A program made the position numbers and the translations under genes. A DNA stretch of 52,974 nt from Tannerellaceae bacterium (GTDB lineage: Bacteria > Bacteroidota > Bacteroidia > Bacteroidales > Tannerellaceae), in contig JAITRW010000020.1 in assembly GCA_031288175.1 (NCBI GenBank), forward strand, positions 1-52,974, read 5' to 3'. Shown one piece after another: positions 27,514-35,605 of the stretch. Every line of letters begins with the position of its first letter. The first letter of the stretch is position 1. Under the pieces are notes generated by a model that was given only the letters and a program-made list of their open reading frames with translations, was not told the origin of the DNA and did not search any database.

Positions 27514-28086
27514 ATGGAATACGTGTTGCTGTTTGTGGGGGCGGTACTGGTCAATAATGTGGTGCTGTCGCAATTCCTGGGGATCTGTCCTTTCCTGGGG
27601 GTCTCCAAGAAGGTGGAGACAGCTGTGGGAATGGGGGCAGCCGTTACTTTTGTGTTGACGATCGCTACGGTTGTTACTTTTCTCCTCAATCAGTACCTTC
27701 TTGTTCCCTTTGGCCTGGACTATCTCCGTACGATTTCTTATATCCTTATTATCGCTTCACTTGTCCAGCTTATGGAGATCATTCTTAAAAAGGCTTCCCC
27801 TGCTCTTTATAGGGCGCTTGGCATCTTCCTGCCCCTTATCACGACTAATTGCTGTATACTTGGTGTAGCCTTACTTGTTATCCAGAAAGATTTCAATCTC
27901 CTCCAGTCCCTTGTTTATGCGTTTGCTACAGCTATCGGGTTTACGCTTGCCCTTGTCCTCTTTGCTGGTATACGCGAACAACTTTCCCTTACTCGTCTTC
28001 CCGTTGCTATGAAAGGTACACCTATTGCACTCATCACAGCTGGCCTTCTGGCGATGGCTTTTATGGGGTTTGCCGGTATTGTTTGA
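27514..28086 (+). CDS. rnfA: Electron transport complex subunit RnfA/RsxA
   Basis: The 190-residue integral membrane protein has six hydrophobic helices and the family signatures [39 protein letters not shown] and the C-terminal [10 protein letters not shown]. RnfA sits in the inner membrane part of the Rnf complex, which couples ferredoxin:NAD oxidoreduction to ion pumping; its cysteines are thought to hold an iron-sulfur centre with RnfE. NqrE is the close alternative, but the sequence reads more like RnfA. In Bacteroidetes the gene normally ends an rnfBCDGEA operon; here it is alone, between restriction-modification remnants and tRNA-fMet. Confidence 0.85.
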   Translation: MEYVLLFVGAVLVNNVVLSQFLGICPFLGVSKKVETAVGMGAAVTFVLTIATVVTFLLNQYLLVPFGLDYLRTISYILIIASLVQLMEIILKKASPALYRALGIFLPLITTNCCILGVALLVIQKDFNLLQSLVYAFATAIGFTLALVLFAGIREQLSLTRLPVAMKGTPIALITAGLLAMAFMGFAGIV

Positions 28087-28159
28087 TACGATTTCTAAAA
28101 ATAAAAAAGCAAAAGATTTTTCACCTCTACGAGTAAGAAAACACCGACCTGCGGGATAA

Positions 28160-28206
28160 AAAGTAAAAAGGGCAACATGTTTTTTCTTTCGATACACTGC
28201 CCCTTT
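28160..28206 (-). terminator. Possible terminator of tRNA-fMet
   Basis: Read on the minus strand, AAAGGGGCA and TGCCCTTTTT pair (one bulge) around a long loop, followed by TTTTTACTTTTT. It lies about 30 nt downstream of the tRNA-fMet. The long loop lowers confidence. Confidence 0.45.
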
Positions 28207-28236
28207 ACTTAATAATACTTAACACTCCAAACCTCG

Positions 28237-28308
<72 letters not shown>

Positions 28309-28339
28309 ATATGAACCGGACATCCCAGTTTTATGGCGG

Positions 28340-28370
28340 CGAAGGTAGGCCTTTTTTCCGAATGTGCAAA
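28340..28370 (-). promoter_or_regulatory. Promoter of tRNA-fMet
   Basis: On the minus strand TTTG (28367-28370), exactly 19 nt, and TACCTTCG (28340-28347) form a near-consensus Bacteroidetes promoter 31 nt before the tRNA. Confidence 0.75.
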
Positions 28371-28445
28371 CCCTACTTGGTATTTTCGTTTTATTAAATA
28401 TTTTTAGTTTTTACTTGTTCGATTATTATTGAATCAACAGGTCGT

Positions 28446-29447
28446 TTATCGGATGAGTTCGGAGAGTTGTACAGCAAGTTCTTCCCCGCGCAGGTTACGG
28501 GCGATGATTGTGCCGTCGGGCGCAATGAGGACGTTGGACGGGATGGCACGGACGCCGTAGAGATGAGCCGGTGCGGAGTCCCAGAAAGCGAGGTCGGATA
28601 CGTGTATCCAGGTGAGGTTATCGTCATCGATCGCCTTGAGCCAATTATCACGTTCCTCATCAAGAGAAACGGCGAAAATGTCGAATCCTTTGTCATGATA
28701 TTGCCGGTAAAGGGCGATGAGGTTTGGATTTTCGCGTCGGCAGGGCGGACACCATGAAGCCCAGAAGTCAAGCAGCAGGTAACCTTTTCCCAGAAAGTCG
28801 GATAGGCGTAACGTGTCGCCGTTGATGTTGGGAAGGGCAAAATCGGAGGCAGGCTGTCCGATGGCTACACGTTCGAGGATTTGGCTGAGCTCACGCAACA
28901 CGCTAACGTACTCCGTTCCATCAAGCGAGGAAGAGAGGAGTTTCAGGTTACGGTCTATTTCTTCTTTGGAAAGGCGATAGGAAAAATCGCGGTAGAGAAT
29001 GTAAGCGGCGGCTACGGAAGAGGGGTTTGCAGTGAGAAAGGCCGTGATGTCGAAAGAGTCCCCTTCGGCATGTATACGGTGACGGTAGTCGACGAAGACG
29101 TTGTGTGCGGTAGAGCCTTCGACTTTAAGGTCGCGCGGATTATTAACATCAATATCTACGTGGACGCTACCGCTGTCAAGGAAAATGAAGTAAGGGCTGA
29201 AACGTTCGGAAGGATCAAGCGTGAGTCCGAAAAGATCCGGCCGGTTGGGTGAAAAGGCGAAAGAGAAAGTGCCGTCAGTGATGATGGCGGAATCAATGAC
29301 GGTAAACATCTTGTTATGGAAACTTTGGAGATATATAGTCCCCGAAGGCCGATTGATAGTTCCTTCGATGGTAAGTTTTGGTTCCGGCGTCCGGCAAGCA
29401 GCCAAAACCAGTAGCAGGGCAAGGTAAGCGTTTGTGATCGTCTTCAT
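28446..29447 (-). CDS. TlpA-like thiol-disulfide lipoprotein with DUF4369 domain
   Basis: The 333-residue product has a lipobox (LLVLAAC, Cys18), an N-terminal beta domain of DUF4369 type (LTIEGTINRPSGTIYLQ), a helical linker and a C-terminal AhpC/TSA-thioredoxin domain (about 195-333) with the redox motif WCPPC (Cys233, Cys236), a KGFDIFAVSLDEE strand and the cis-proline region YGVRAIPSNVLI. Such periplasmic proteins reduce or shuffle disulfides during envelope maturation; the partner is unknown. The gene is divergent from the PstS-like gene and followed by tRNA-fMet on the same strand. Confidence 0.9.
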   Translation of the reverse strand: MKTITNAYLALLLVLAACRTPEPKLTIEGTINRPSGTIYLQSFHNKMFTVIDSAIITDGTFSFAFSPNRPDLFGLTLDPSERFSPYFIFLDSGSVHVDIDVNNPRDLKVEGSTAHNVFVDYRHRIHAEGDSFDITAFLTANPSSVAAAYILYRDFSYRLSKEEIDRNLKLLSSSLDGTEYVSVLRELSQILERVAIGQPASDFALPNINGDTLRLSDFLGKGYLLLDFWASWCPPCRRENPNLIALYRQYHDKGFDIFAVSLDEERDNWLKAIDDDNLTWIHVSDLAFWDSAPAHLYGVRAIPSNVLIAPDGTIIARNLRGEELAVQLSELIR

Positions 29448-29520
29448 ACCGTTGAACTGTTGTAGAGTGTATTTACGGGGCGAAGTTACGCCATTATTCG
29501 GGTTTGTAGTGGCGATAATT

Positions 29521-29569
29521 ATACCATGAAAATGGTATTGTGGTAGCCGATAGTCTGTCGTTACCTTCG
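29521..29569 (+). promoter_or_regulatory. Palindromic operator and promoter of the PstS-like gene
   Basis: ATACCA-TGAAAA-TGGTAT (29521-29538) is a perfect palindrome with a 6-nt spacer whose right arm runs into TTG (29538-29540), a likely -33 element; TACCTTCG (29562-29569) is the -7 box after 21 nt. The same palindrome with the same spacer occurs in the response regulator/cysK promoter region at 42492-42511. Confidence 0.6.
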
Positions 29570-29604
29570 TCCTGTGAAAAAAGAATACTTAAAGTAATTA
29601 GATT

Positions 29605-30570
29605 ATGGACAAGAAGGTAAAAAGGCTGGGTTTGAACCTGGCGCTGTTTGGAGCGTTAAGTTTGGGCAGTTTTGTAAACGCTCAGGAAACGAGTGTGACG
29701 GGGCAAGAGATTGTCCGTATCAAAGGAGTGAAATTTGTAGATGCGTTGCTGGAGAAATGGGTCAGTGAATATTCGAAGAAGTATCCTGACGTTTTACTGC
29801 CGACTGTCGGAAAGGAAGGTGGGGATTATTCCGTAGAAGTGTCACCTTTTGGAAAACAGAAGGAAAAGGATGCTTTAGAAACGGGGGAAACAATCATTCC
29901 TTTCGGGCGATATGCCGTTTTGCCGATTGTTGGGGAAGGTAATGTGCTATTGGGCGAACTGGGAAAGAAAAAGCTGAATGGGAAACGCTTAAAGGCCTTG
30001 TTTTTTGAGAAGGACTATCTTTCCGGAGAAGAAGAGGAGGATAGCAAAGGAAAATTGTCCGGTGCGACGGTTTATTCCAACAACGATTCTCGTTCTGTGT
30101 CTCATTCATTTGCAGCACATTTCGGATATGAAGCGAACAGTTTGAAGGGGAAAAGGATTGCGGGTGATGACATTTACCTGAATAATGCTGTGACGAAGGA
30201 TGCCACCGGATTTAGTTTTAATAATTTAAGTTATATCTATGATACTAAGTCTCGGCAGTTACGTGAAGGGCTTATCCTGATACCTTTGGATGTAAAGAAG
30301 GAGGATGCGGAAGTGTTGAATACTCAAAACTTAGACGAGACAATTGCACTCCTGGAAAGTAAGACTATTGATCTGATCCCTGTGGAAGACTTCGTTTTCG
30401 TGTTGCCGGAAAAGACGGATGCTGCGACGTTGCGGTTCGTGAAGTGGGCGCTTTCGGAAGGACAGGAGTATGTCCACACTTTCGGTTTCCTCCGTTTAGA
30501 TTCTAAAACACTGGCTCAGGAACAAAAACAACTCTCCGCGTTGGAGACTCTTTTTTTGGCAAACAAATAA
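29605..30570 (+). CDS. PstS-like periplasmic substrate-binding protein
   Basis: The 321-residue product has a signal peptide cleaved near FVNAQE. The mature part reads like the PBP (phosphate/molybdate-binding) fold of Bacteroidetes: an early VRIKGVKFVDALLEKWVSEY helix, a GETIIPFGRYAVLPIVGEGN strand pair, LNGKRLKALFF, and TVYSNNDSRSVSHSFAAHFG. No transporter genes are adjacent, so the ligand and partner are unknown. It may be a solitary binding protein or supply a remote ABC or TonB system. Its promoter carries the palindrome it shares with cysK, which may mean a link with anion or sulfur nutrition; that is speculation. Confidence 0.65.
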   Translation: MDKKVKRLGLNLALFGALSLGSFVNAQETSVTGQEIVRIKGVKFVDALLEKWVSEYSKKYPDVLLPTVGKEGGDYSVEVSPFGKQKEKDALETGETIIPFGRYAVLPIVGEGNVLLGELGKKKLNGKRLKALFFEKDYLSGEEEEDSKGKLSGATVYSNNDSRSVSHSFAAHFGYEANSLKGKRIAGDDIYLNNAVTKDATGFSFNNLSYIYDTKSRQLREGLILIPLDVKKEDAEVLNTQNLDETIALLESKTIDLIPVEDFVFVLPEKTDAATLRFVKWALSEGQEYVHTFGFLRLDSKTLAQEQKQLSALETLFLANK

Positions 30571-30577
30571 GGTACCG

Positions 30578-30883
30578 TTATTTCTTGCGGATAATGAAAA
30601 GATCTTCGTTGGGAGCTTTCATCAGGTATTCTTCCCTGGCAAAACGTTCAAGCCCTTCGCGGTCGGTATGTAGATTTTCGAGCTTCTGCCGGTTTGCTTC
30701 CAATTCTTTGCGGTAATATTCGATATCGGTTTCGAGGCGGCGTATTTTCCGGTCATAGATAAAACGATGGTAGAGACTACAATCTCCCGTAGCGAAGGTA
30801 AGCAGGAAAAAAGCTATGATGACTAGCCAATAGGCGTTGATCCATGCGAAGTATTTCTTGTAGAATCCTTTGAGAATCTCCAT
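30578..30883 (-). CDS. Septum formation initiator, FtsB/DivIC family
   Basis: The 101-residue product has a short cytoplasmic N-terminus, one membrane segment (about 17-34, NAYWLVIIAFFLLTFATG), then a coiled coil (about 45-80, RKIRRLETDIEYYRKELEANR) and the family end LERFAREEYLMKAPNEDLFII. FtsB/DivIC proteins bridge divisome proteins FtsQ and FtsL. It is divergent from dnaX and converges on the PstS-like gene with 7 nt between stops. Confidence 0.9.
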   Translation of the reverse strand: MEILKGFYKKYFAWINAYWLVIIAFFLLTFATGDCSLYHRFIYDRKIRRLETDIEYYRKELEANRQKLENLHTDREGLERFAREEYLMKAPNEDLFIIRKK

Positions 30884-30904
30884 AAGTTCGACAATGTTTT
30901 ACGG

Positions 30905-30945
30905 CAAAGGTAGGTATCATTTCACTACCTTTACAGATATCTTTG
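30905..30945. promoter_or_regulatory. Divergent -7 boxes for ftsB-like gene and dnaX
   Basis: TACCTTTG on the minus strand (30905-30912) points to the FtsB-like gene, and TATCTTTG on the plus strand (30938-30945) points to dnaX, whose ATG is 19 nt further. Both are good -7 boxes, but neither has a clear -33 box at the usual distance. Confidence 0.55.
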
Positions 30946-30964
30946 CGCCTCAAAAGAAAAGAGG

Positions 30965-32647
30965 ATGGAGAACTACATTGTTTCGGCGAGAAAGTACCGC
31001 CCTTTGACTTTTCAAAGTGTGGTCGGGCAGAAAACGTTGACGGTAACCCTGAAAAACGCTATACAGAACAACAAGCTGGCTCATGCCTACTTGTTCTGTG
31101 GCCCTCGCGGGGTGGGGAAGACATCCTGCGCCCGTATCTTCGCGAAGACCATCAACTGCCTTAGCCCGTCGGTGGAGGGGGAGGCTTGTAACGCCTGCGA
31201 ATCGTGCCGGGCTTTCAACGAACAGCGTTCACTCAATATACATGAACTTGACGCGGCTTCCAATAATTCGGTGGACGACATCAGAATACTCACCGAACAG
31301 GTGCGTGTGCCTCCTCCACTGGGCAAATACAAGGTTTTCATCATTGATGAAGTACACATGTTGAGCCAGCAGGCGTTTAATGCCTTCCTCAAGACACTGG
31401 AGGAACCGCCGCGTCATGCGATCTTCATCCTGGCGACTACCGAAAAACACAAGGTCATCCCCACGATACTGTCCCGTTGTCAGATCTATGATTTTGCACG
31501 AATCACCGTTGCGGATATTGTTGACCATTTGCAGTATGTGGCCTCTATAGAGGGCGTAACGGCGGAAGCCGAAGCTTTGAACGTCATTGCTGCCAAAGCG
31601 GACGGCGGTATGCGTGACGCTCTTTCGATATTTGACCAGGCAGTGAGCTTTACAGAAGGAAATGTTACCTATAAAGCAGTTATTGAGAATCTTAACGTCC
31701 TGGACTACGACTATTATTTCCGTATGACGGAGGCCATCCTGTCAGGAAACATCAGTGAGTGTTTGCTGCTGTTGGATGAAATTTTGAGAAACGGTTTTGA
31801 GGGACAAAATGTAATTACAGGACTTGCAAGCCATTTCCGTGACCTGTTGGTGTGTAAAGACAAGTCTACGGTTGTATTGCTTGAGGTGGGAGCCTCTATT
31901 CGTGACCGTTATGCAACTATAGCCGACCGTTGTCCGGAATCTTTCCTTTTCCGTGCATTGGAACTATCCAACCAATGCGATCTGAATTACCGTATAAGCC
32001 GGAACAAGAAACTCTTGTTGGAGTTGACCCTCATACAGTTGTGTAATTTGAACTGTCCGCTTGCCGACAGTGCGCCGGAAGGAAAGACGGTTGTTCCTAC
32101 TTCCGCTTCTGTTTCCATCCCTATCCCTGTACAGGCGCAAAGCCTGTCTGTTCCGCCTGTAATGCCTGCGCCGCCTCCTTCTCCGTCGAAAAAACAGGCG
32201 TCCCCTGTCAGTACATCCCTGAAAAATATGGCGGCTAACACCGGGAAGAAAGAACTATCCTCTCATCCCGTAGGCGTCAACCTCAGGCAGCCTTTCACGG
32301 AAGAAGACCTTCATACGCATTGGTTGGCTTATGCCGAGACTATCAAGAAAAAAGTCCACCTGTACAATACAATGACTTCGTGTAAGCCGGTGTTAGGAGA
32401 AGATTCCACTTTCGATGTGACCGTCCCCAATCCGGGATTGCAAGACGAATTGGCAGTCGACTCAGGAGAAATCCTCTCCTACCTTCGTGAAAAATTAAAG
32501 AATGCAGGCGTTATGATGCGTGTCAAAGTCAACGAAGAAAGCACAAATAGGATAGCTGTCACGGCTGCCGAAAAATATGAATACCTGAGGAACATAAATC
32601 CTCTCGTTGACGAATTGAAAAAAAACTTGCAACTGACCTTGGAATAA
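30965..32647 (+). CDS. dnaX: DNA polymerase III subunits gamma/tau
   Basis: The 560-residue clamp-loader ATPase has Walker A GPRGVGKTS (46-54), a zinc site of Cys65, Cys75, Cys78 and Cys81, the DEVHMLS Walker B, and the sensor-1 stretch ATTEKHKVIPTILSRCQ. These are followed by the lid and collar domains and a proline-rich linker (about 380-410) leading to a short C-terminal domain. It loads the sliding clamp at the replication fork and tethers the polymerase. The start at 30965 (MENYIVSARKYRP) matches the family N-terminus. I did not find a frameshift signal for a short gamma form. Confidence 0.96.
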   Translation: MENYIVSARKYRPLTFQSVVGQKTLTVTLKNAIQNNKLAHAYLFCGPRGVGKTSCARIFAKTINCLSPSVEGEACNACESCRAFNEQRSLNIHELDAASNNSVDDIRILTEQVRVPPPLGKYKVFIIDEVHMLSQQAFNAFLKTLEEPPRHAIFILATTEKHKVIPTILSRCQIYDFARITVADIVDHLQYVASIEGVTAEAEALNVIAAKADGGMRDALSIFDQAVSFTEGNVTYKAVIENLNVLDYDYYFRMTEAILSGNISECLLLLDEILRNGFEGQNVITGLASHFRDLLVCKDKSTVVLLEVGASIRDRYATIADRCPESFLFRALELSNQCDLNYRISRNKKLLLELTLIQLCNLNCPLADSAPEGKTVVPTSASVSIPIPVQAQSLSVPPVMPAPPPSPSKKQASPVSTSLKNMAANTGKKELSSHPVGVNLRQPFTEEDLHTHWLAYAETIKKKVHLYNTMTSCKPVLGEDSTFDVTVPNPGLQDELAVDSGEILSYLREKLKNAGVMMRVKVNEESTNRIAVTAAEKYEYLRNINPLVDELKKNLQLTLE

Positions 32648-32713
32648 GCCTCTCATAGAGACTGCGATACAATTAAAGTATTATGTAATTTTGCCAACTC
32701 CAAATAAAAAAGG

Positions 32714-32926
32714 ATGATGGGAAGGATAAAAGTAAATGATGAAGTGCAGGAAGTAAGCCTGCCAATGACGCTGGCGGAATTGATGACGGTGAACAAAGTG
32801 TTGCAACCCGACATGCTTTCTATCCAGCTGAATGGTGAGTTCGTGGAGAAGGAGTCCTATGCCGCGACGACCGTCAAGGAGGGGGATGAAGTGGATTTTC
32901 TGTATTTTATGGGAGGAGGATTGTAA
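32714..32926 (+). CDS. ThiS/MoaD-family sulfur carrier ending in GGGL
   Basis: The 70-residue ubiquitin-fold protein has the family pattern of a short N-terminal strand, helix TLAELMTVNKVL, the strand MLSIQLNGEFV, and the tail VKEGDEVDFLYFMGGGL. Carriers of this family store sulfur as a C-terminal Gly-Gly thiocarboxylate. Here a leucine follows the glycines, so a protease would have to expose the tail, as described for HcyS of Wolinella. The E1-like activating enzyme follows 4 nt later. A -7 box (TAATTTTG, 32686-32693) precedes the gene. The pathway it serves (thiamine, cysteine or homocysteine) cannot be told. Confidence 0.8.
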   Translation: MMGRIKVNDEVQEVSLPMTLAELMTVNKVLQPDMLSIQLNGEFVEKESYAATTVKEGDEVDFLYFMGGGL

Positions 32927-32930
32927 CGTC

Positions 32931-33740
32931 ATGGACTTCACTGCGGAACAGGTAGAACGTTATAGCCGCCATATCCTTTTACAGGATGTGGGCGTAGAAG
33001 GGCAGGAAAGAATCAATAAAGGGAAAGTACTGGTGATTGGCGCAGGAGGGCTGGGCTCGCCTGTATTGCTCTATTTAGCGGCTGCCGGCGTGGGCACGAT
33101 AGGAATTATTGACGGCGATGAGGTAGACCTGAGCAACTTACAGAGGCAGGTCATACATTCTACTCCTACTATCGGGATGCCGAAAGTACTGTCGGCTAAG
33201 GAGACGATGAATCGGCTCAATCCTGACGTGTGTGTAGTCACTTATCACGAGTTGTTCACTGTCGGCAATGCTTTCGATATTATTAAGGAATACGACTTCG
33301 TGATAGACGGTACAGATTCTTTCCCAGTCAAGTTTCTGATAAACGATGCTTGTGTGATGGCAAAAAAGCCTTTTTCCCACGGCGGTATATTACGTTTCGA
33401 CGGGCAGACGTTGACATACCTTCCCGGTACAGCCTGTTACCGGTGTGTGTTTCACGGACCGCCGCCGTCCAATGCCGTACCTACGTGTTCGCAAGCTGGA
33501 GTGCTTGGCGCTATCGCCGGTATGCTGGGTACTATACAGGCCGCCGAAGCGCTTAAATTTCTTACCGGTACGGGGGAATTATTGACCAATCGCCTGCTGA
33601 CGTTTAATGCCAAGACGATGAATTTCCGCACGGTCAAACTTAAACATAATGCCAACTGCCCAGTTTGCGGCGAACATCCTGCTATCGCCGAACTTGTAGA
33701 AGCCGAACAGGCTGTCTGTGAACTGAAAAAGAAATCCTGA
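32931..33740 (+). CDS. MoeB/ThiF-like adenylyltransferase
   Basis: The 269-residue E1-like enzyme starts at ATG 32931 (MDFTAEQVERYSRHILL), the family N-terminus. It has the nucleotide-binding GAGGLGS (37-43), the DGDEVDLSNLQRQ segment, DGTDSF, the likely catalytic Cys186 in PTCSQAG, and two zinc-binding CxxC pairs (CYRC at 169-172 and CPVC near the C-terminus). It adenylates the C-terminal glycine of a ThiS/MoaD-type carrier, very probably the small protein encoded 4 nt upstream. No rhodanese domain is present. A GNAT gene follows after 28 nt, suggesting one operon with the arginine genes. Confidence 0.9.
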   Translation: MDFTAEQVERYSRHILLQDVGVEGQERINKGKVLVIGAGGLGSPVLLYLAAAGVGTIGIIDGDEVDLSNLQRQVIHSTPTIGMPKVLSAKETMNRLNPDVCVVTYHELFTVGNAFDIIKEYDFVIDGTDSFPVKFLINDACVMAKKPFSHGGILRFDGQTLTYLPGTACYRCVFHGPPPSNAVPTCSQAGVLGAIAGMLGTIQAAEALKFLTGTGELLTNRLLTFNAKTMNFRTVKLKHNANCPVCGEHPAIAELVEAEQAVCELKKKS

Positions 33741-33768
33741 ATTTATAAGAAAAATAGCGGGTACATCA

Positions 33769-34365
33769 ATGGTAGTAAACGGGGCGCCTGTCAAAGTAGA
33801 CGTCATGGTGGCGGAGACTTCGCATGAGGTTTATGTGGATATTATCCTGTCTACCATTAGAGAGGCGGCGAAAAAACGAGGTACGGGAATAGCCGAGCGC
33901 ACACATGACTACGTGGCGCAAAAAATGAAGGAAGGCAAAGCGATCATCGCGCTGACCGAAGAGGAGTTTGCAGGGTTCTCCTATATAGAATCCTGGGGGA
34001 ACAGGGAATATGTGGCTACTTCGGGACTGATCGTGCCGGAGAAATTTCGGGGGATGGGTATCGCATGGCGTATCAAGCAGGCGTCCTTCGCATTGGCGCG
34101 GCAACGCTGGCCGCATGCGAAAGTATTCAGCCTGACGTCGGGGGGAGCGGTGATGAAGATGAATACACAGTTGGGCTATCGTCCGGTGACCTTTGCCGAA
34201 TTGACTGACGACGAATCGTTCTGGCGGGGGTGCGAAAGGTGTGTCAATCATGATGTCCTTGTCCGTACAGAGAGGAAATACTGTATCTGTACGGCCATGT
34301 TGTTTGATCCTTTGGTAGCGCATACGCCGCATAGTGGTGTAGTGGGTGATGGTTCTCAGGTGTGA
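33769..34365 (+). CDS. GNAT acetyltransferase, likely arginine pathway acyltransferase
   Basis: The 198-residue GNAT protein has VDIILSTIREAAKKRGTGIA near its start, a central beta strand pair (AIIALTEEEFAGFSYIE), and the CoA-binding loop region SGLIVPEKFRGMGIAWRIKQ (RxxGxA-like). It lies 25 nt before argG. In Bacteroidales a GNAT gene at this place in the arg cluster is thought to make N-acyl-glutamate (acetyl or succinyl), the first arginine precursor; that role is inferred from position. The C-terminal third has four cysteines and a histidine-rich segment, unusual for a plain GNAT. A substitute function such as protein acetylation cannot be excluded. Confidence 0.75.
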   Translation: MVVNGAPVKVDVMVAETSHEVYVDIILSTIREAAKKRGTGIAERTHDYVAQKMKEGKAIIALTEEEFAGFSYIESWGNREYVATSGLIVPEKFRGMGIAWRIKQASFALARQRWPHAKVFSLTSGGAVMKMNTQLGYRPVTFAELTDDESFWRGCERCVNHDVLVRTERKYCICTAMLFDPLVAHTPHSGVVGDGSQV

Positions 34366-34389
34366 AACGTAATAAATAAAGATGGGACA

Positions 34390-35586
34390 ATGAAAAAGAA
34401 GGTAGTCTTGGCATTTAGCGGAGGGTTGGATACGTCGTTCTGCGCAATGTATTTGTCTAAAGATAAGGGCTATGAGGTGTATACGGCTTTAGCCAACACT
34501 GGAGGTTTCACCGAAAAAGAGTGCAAGGCTATAGAAGAACGCGCCATGAAGCTGGGGGCGGCTAAGCATGTGACGATCAACGTAGAAAAAGAGTATTATG
34601 AGAAAAGTATCAAATACATGATCTTCGGTAACGTGTTGCGTAACGGAACCTATCCCATATCCGTCAGTTCCGAACGTATATTTCAGGCTATTGCTATCAT
34701 CAACTATGCGAAAGAGATAGGCGCCCAAGCTGTAGCCCATGGCAGTACCGGTGCCGGAAATGATCAGGTACGTTTCGATCTCACCTTTGAAGTTCTTGCC
34801 TCTCATATTGAGATCATTACCCCTACCCGTGACATGAATCTGAGTCGTGACTACGAAATTAATTACCTGAAACAACATGGATACGAGGTTGATTTTGTCA
34901 AACTGCAATATTCTATCAATAAAGGTTTGTGGGGCACCAGTGTCGGTGGAAAAGAAACGTTGCATTCCGACCGGACTCTTCCCGACGAAGCTTATCCTTC
35001 CCCTCTTCGTGCCGAAGGGCAACAGGAAGACCTTACCATAGACTTTGAACAGGGCGAGATCATAGCTGTCAACGGAGAGCCTTTCTCTAACAAGGCCGAT
35101 GCTATCCGTCGAGTAGAAGCTGTCGGAAATCGTTGGGCGATAGGTCGCGACATGCACATTGGTGACACCATTATCGGTATCAAGGGACGGGTCGGTTTTG
35201 AAGCGGCTGCCCCCTTGCTTATCATCAACGCCCATAAGATGCTGGAAAAGCATACCCTCACCAAGTGGCAGCAGTACTGGAAAGACCAAATCGGCACATG
35301 GTACGGCATGTTCCTTCACGAAGCCCAGTACCTTGACCCCGTTATGCGCGATATGGAAGCCTTCCTCATAAATACCCAGCGTAACGTCACCGGGCGTGTC
35401 TTCCTTACTCTCCGCCCTTATGCCTATACATTGGTGGGTATTGAAAGTTCCCACGATCTGATGAAAAGTGATTTCGGTACTTATGGCGAAGCACAAAAAG
35501 CTTGGACAGCCGATGATGTCAAAGGTTTTACCCGCATACTCGGTAACCCGATGAAGTTCTATTATAATGTCAATAAAGATCTATAA
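34390..35586 (+). CDS. argG: Argininosuccinate synthase
   Basis: The 398-residue enzyme condenses citrulline and aspartate with ATP to argininosuccinate in arginine synthesis. The ATP-binding loop AFSGGLDTSF (8-17) and HGSTGAGNDQVRFDL are diagnostic, and length and start are standard. It follows the GNAT gene by 24 nt. The next arginine gene, argC, lies 3.2 kb downstream because three unrelated AT-rich genes interrupt the cluster; the first starts only 19 nt after the argG stop, so argG transcription probably reads into them. Confidence 0.96.
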   Translation: MKKKVVLAFSGGLDTSFCAMYLSKDKGYEVYTALANTGGFTEKECKAIEERAMKLGAAKHVTINVEKEYYEKSIKYMIFGNVLRNGTYPISVSSERIFQAIAIINYAKEIGAQAVAHGSTGAGNDQVRFDLTFEVLASHIEIITPTRDMNLSRDYEINYLKQHGYEVDFVKLQYSINKGLWGTSVGGKETLHSDRTLPDEAYPSPLRAEGQQEDLTIDFEQGEIIAVNGEPFSNKADAIRRVEAVGNRWAIGRDMHIGDTIIGIKGRVGFEAAAPLLIINAHKMLEKHTLTKWQQYWKDQIGTWYGMFLHEAQYLDPVMRDMEAFLINTQRNVTGRVFLTLRPYAYTLVGIESSHDLMKSDFGTYGEAQKAWTADDVKGFTRILGNPMKFYYNVNKDL

Positions 35587-35605
35587 CAAACAATGACAGA
35601 CAAAA

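Noticed and set aside
34489-35496. A 335-codon frame antisense to argG
   Set aside because: argG is unmistakable on the plus strand and the antisense product has no recognisable feature.
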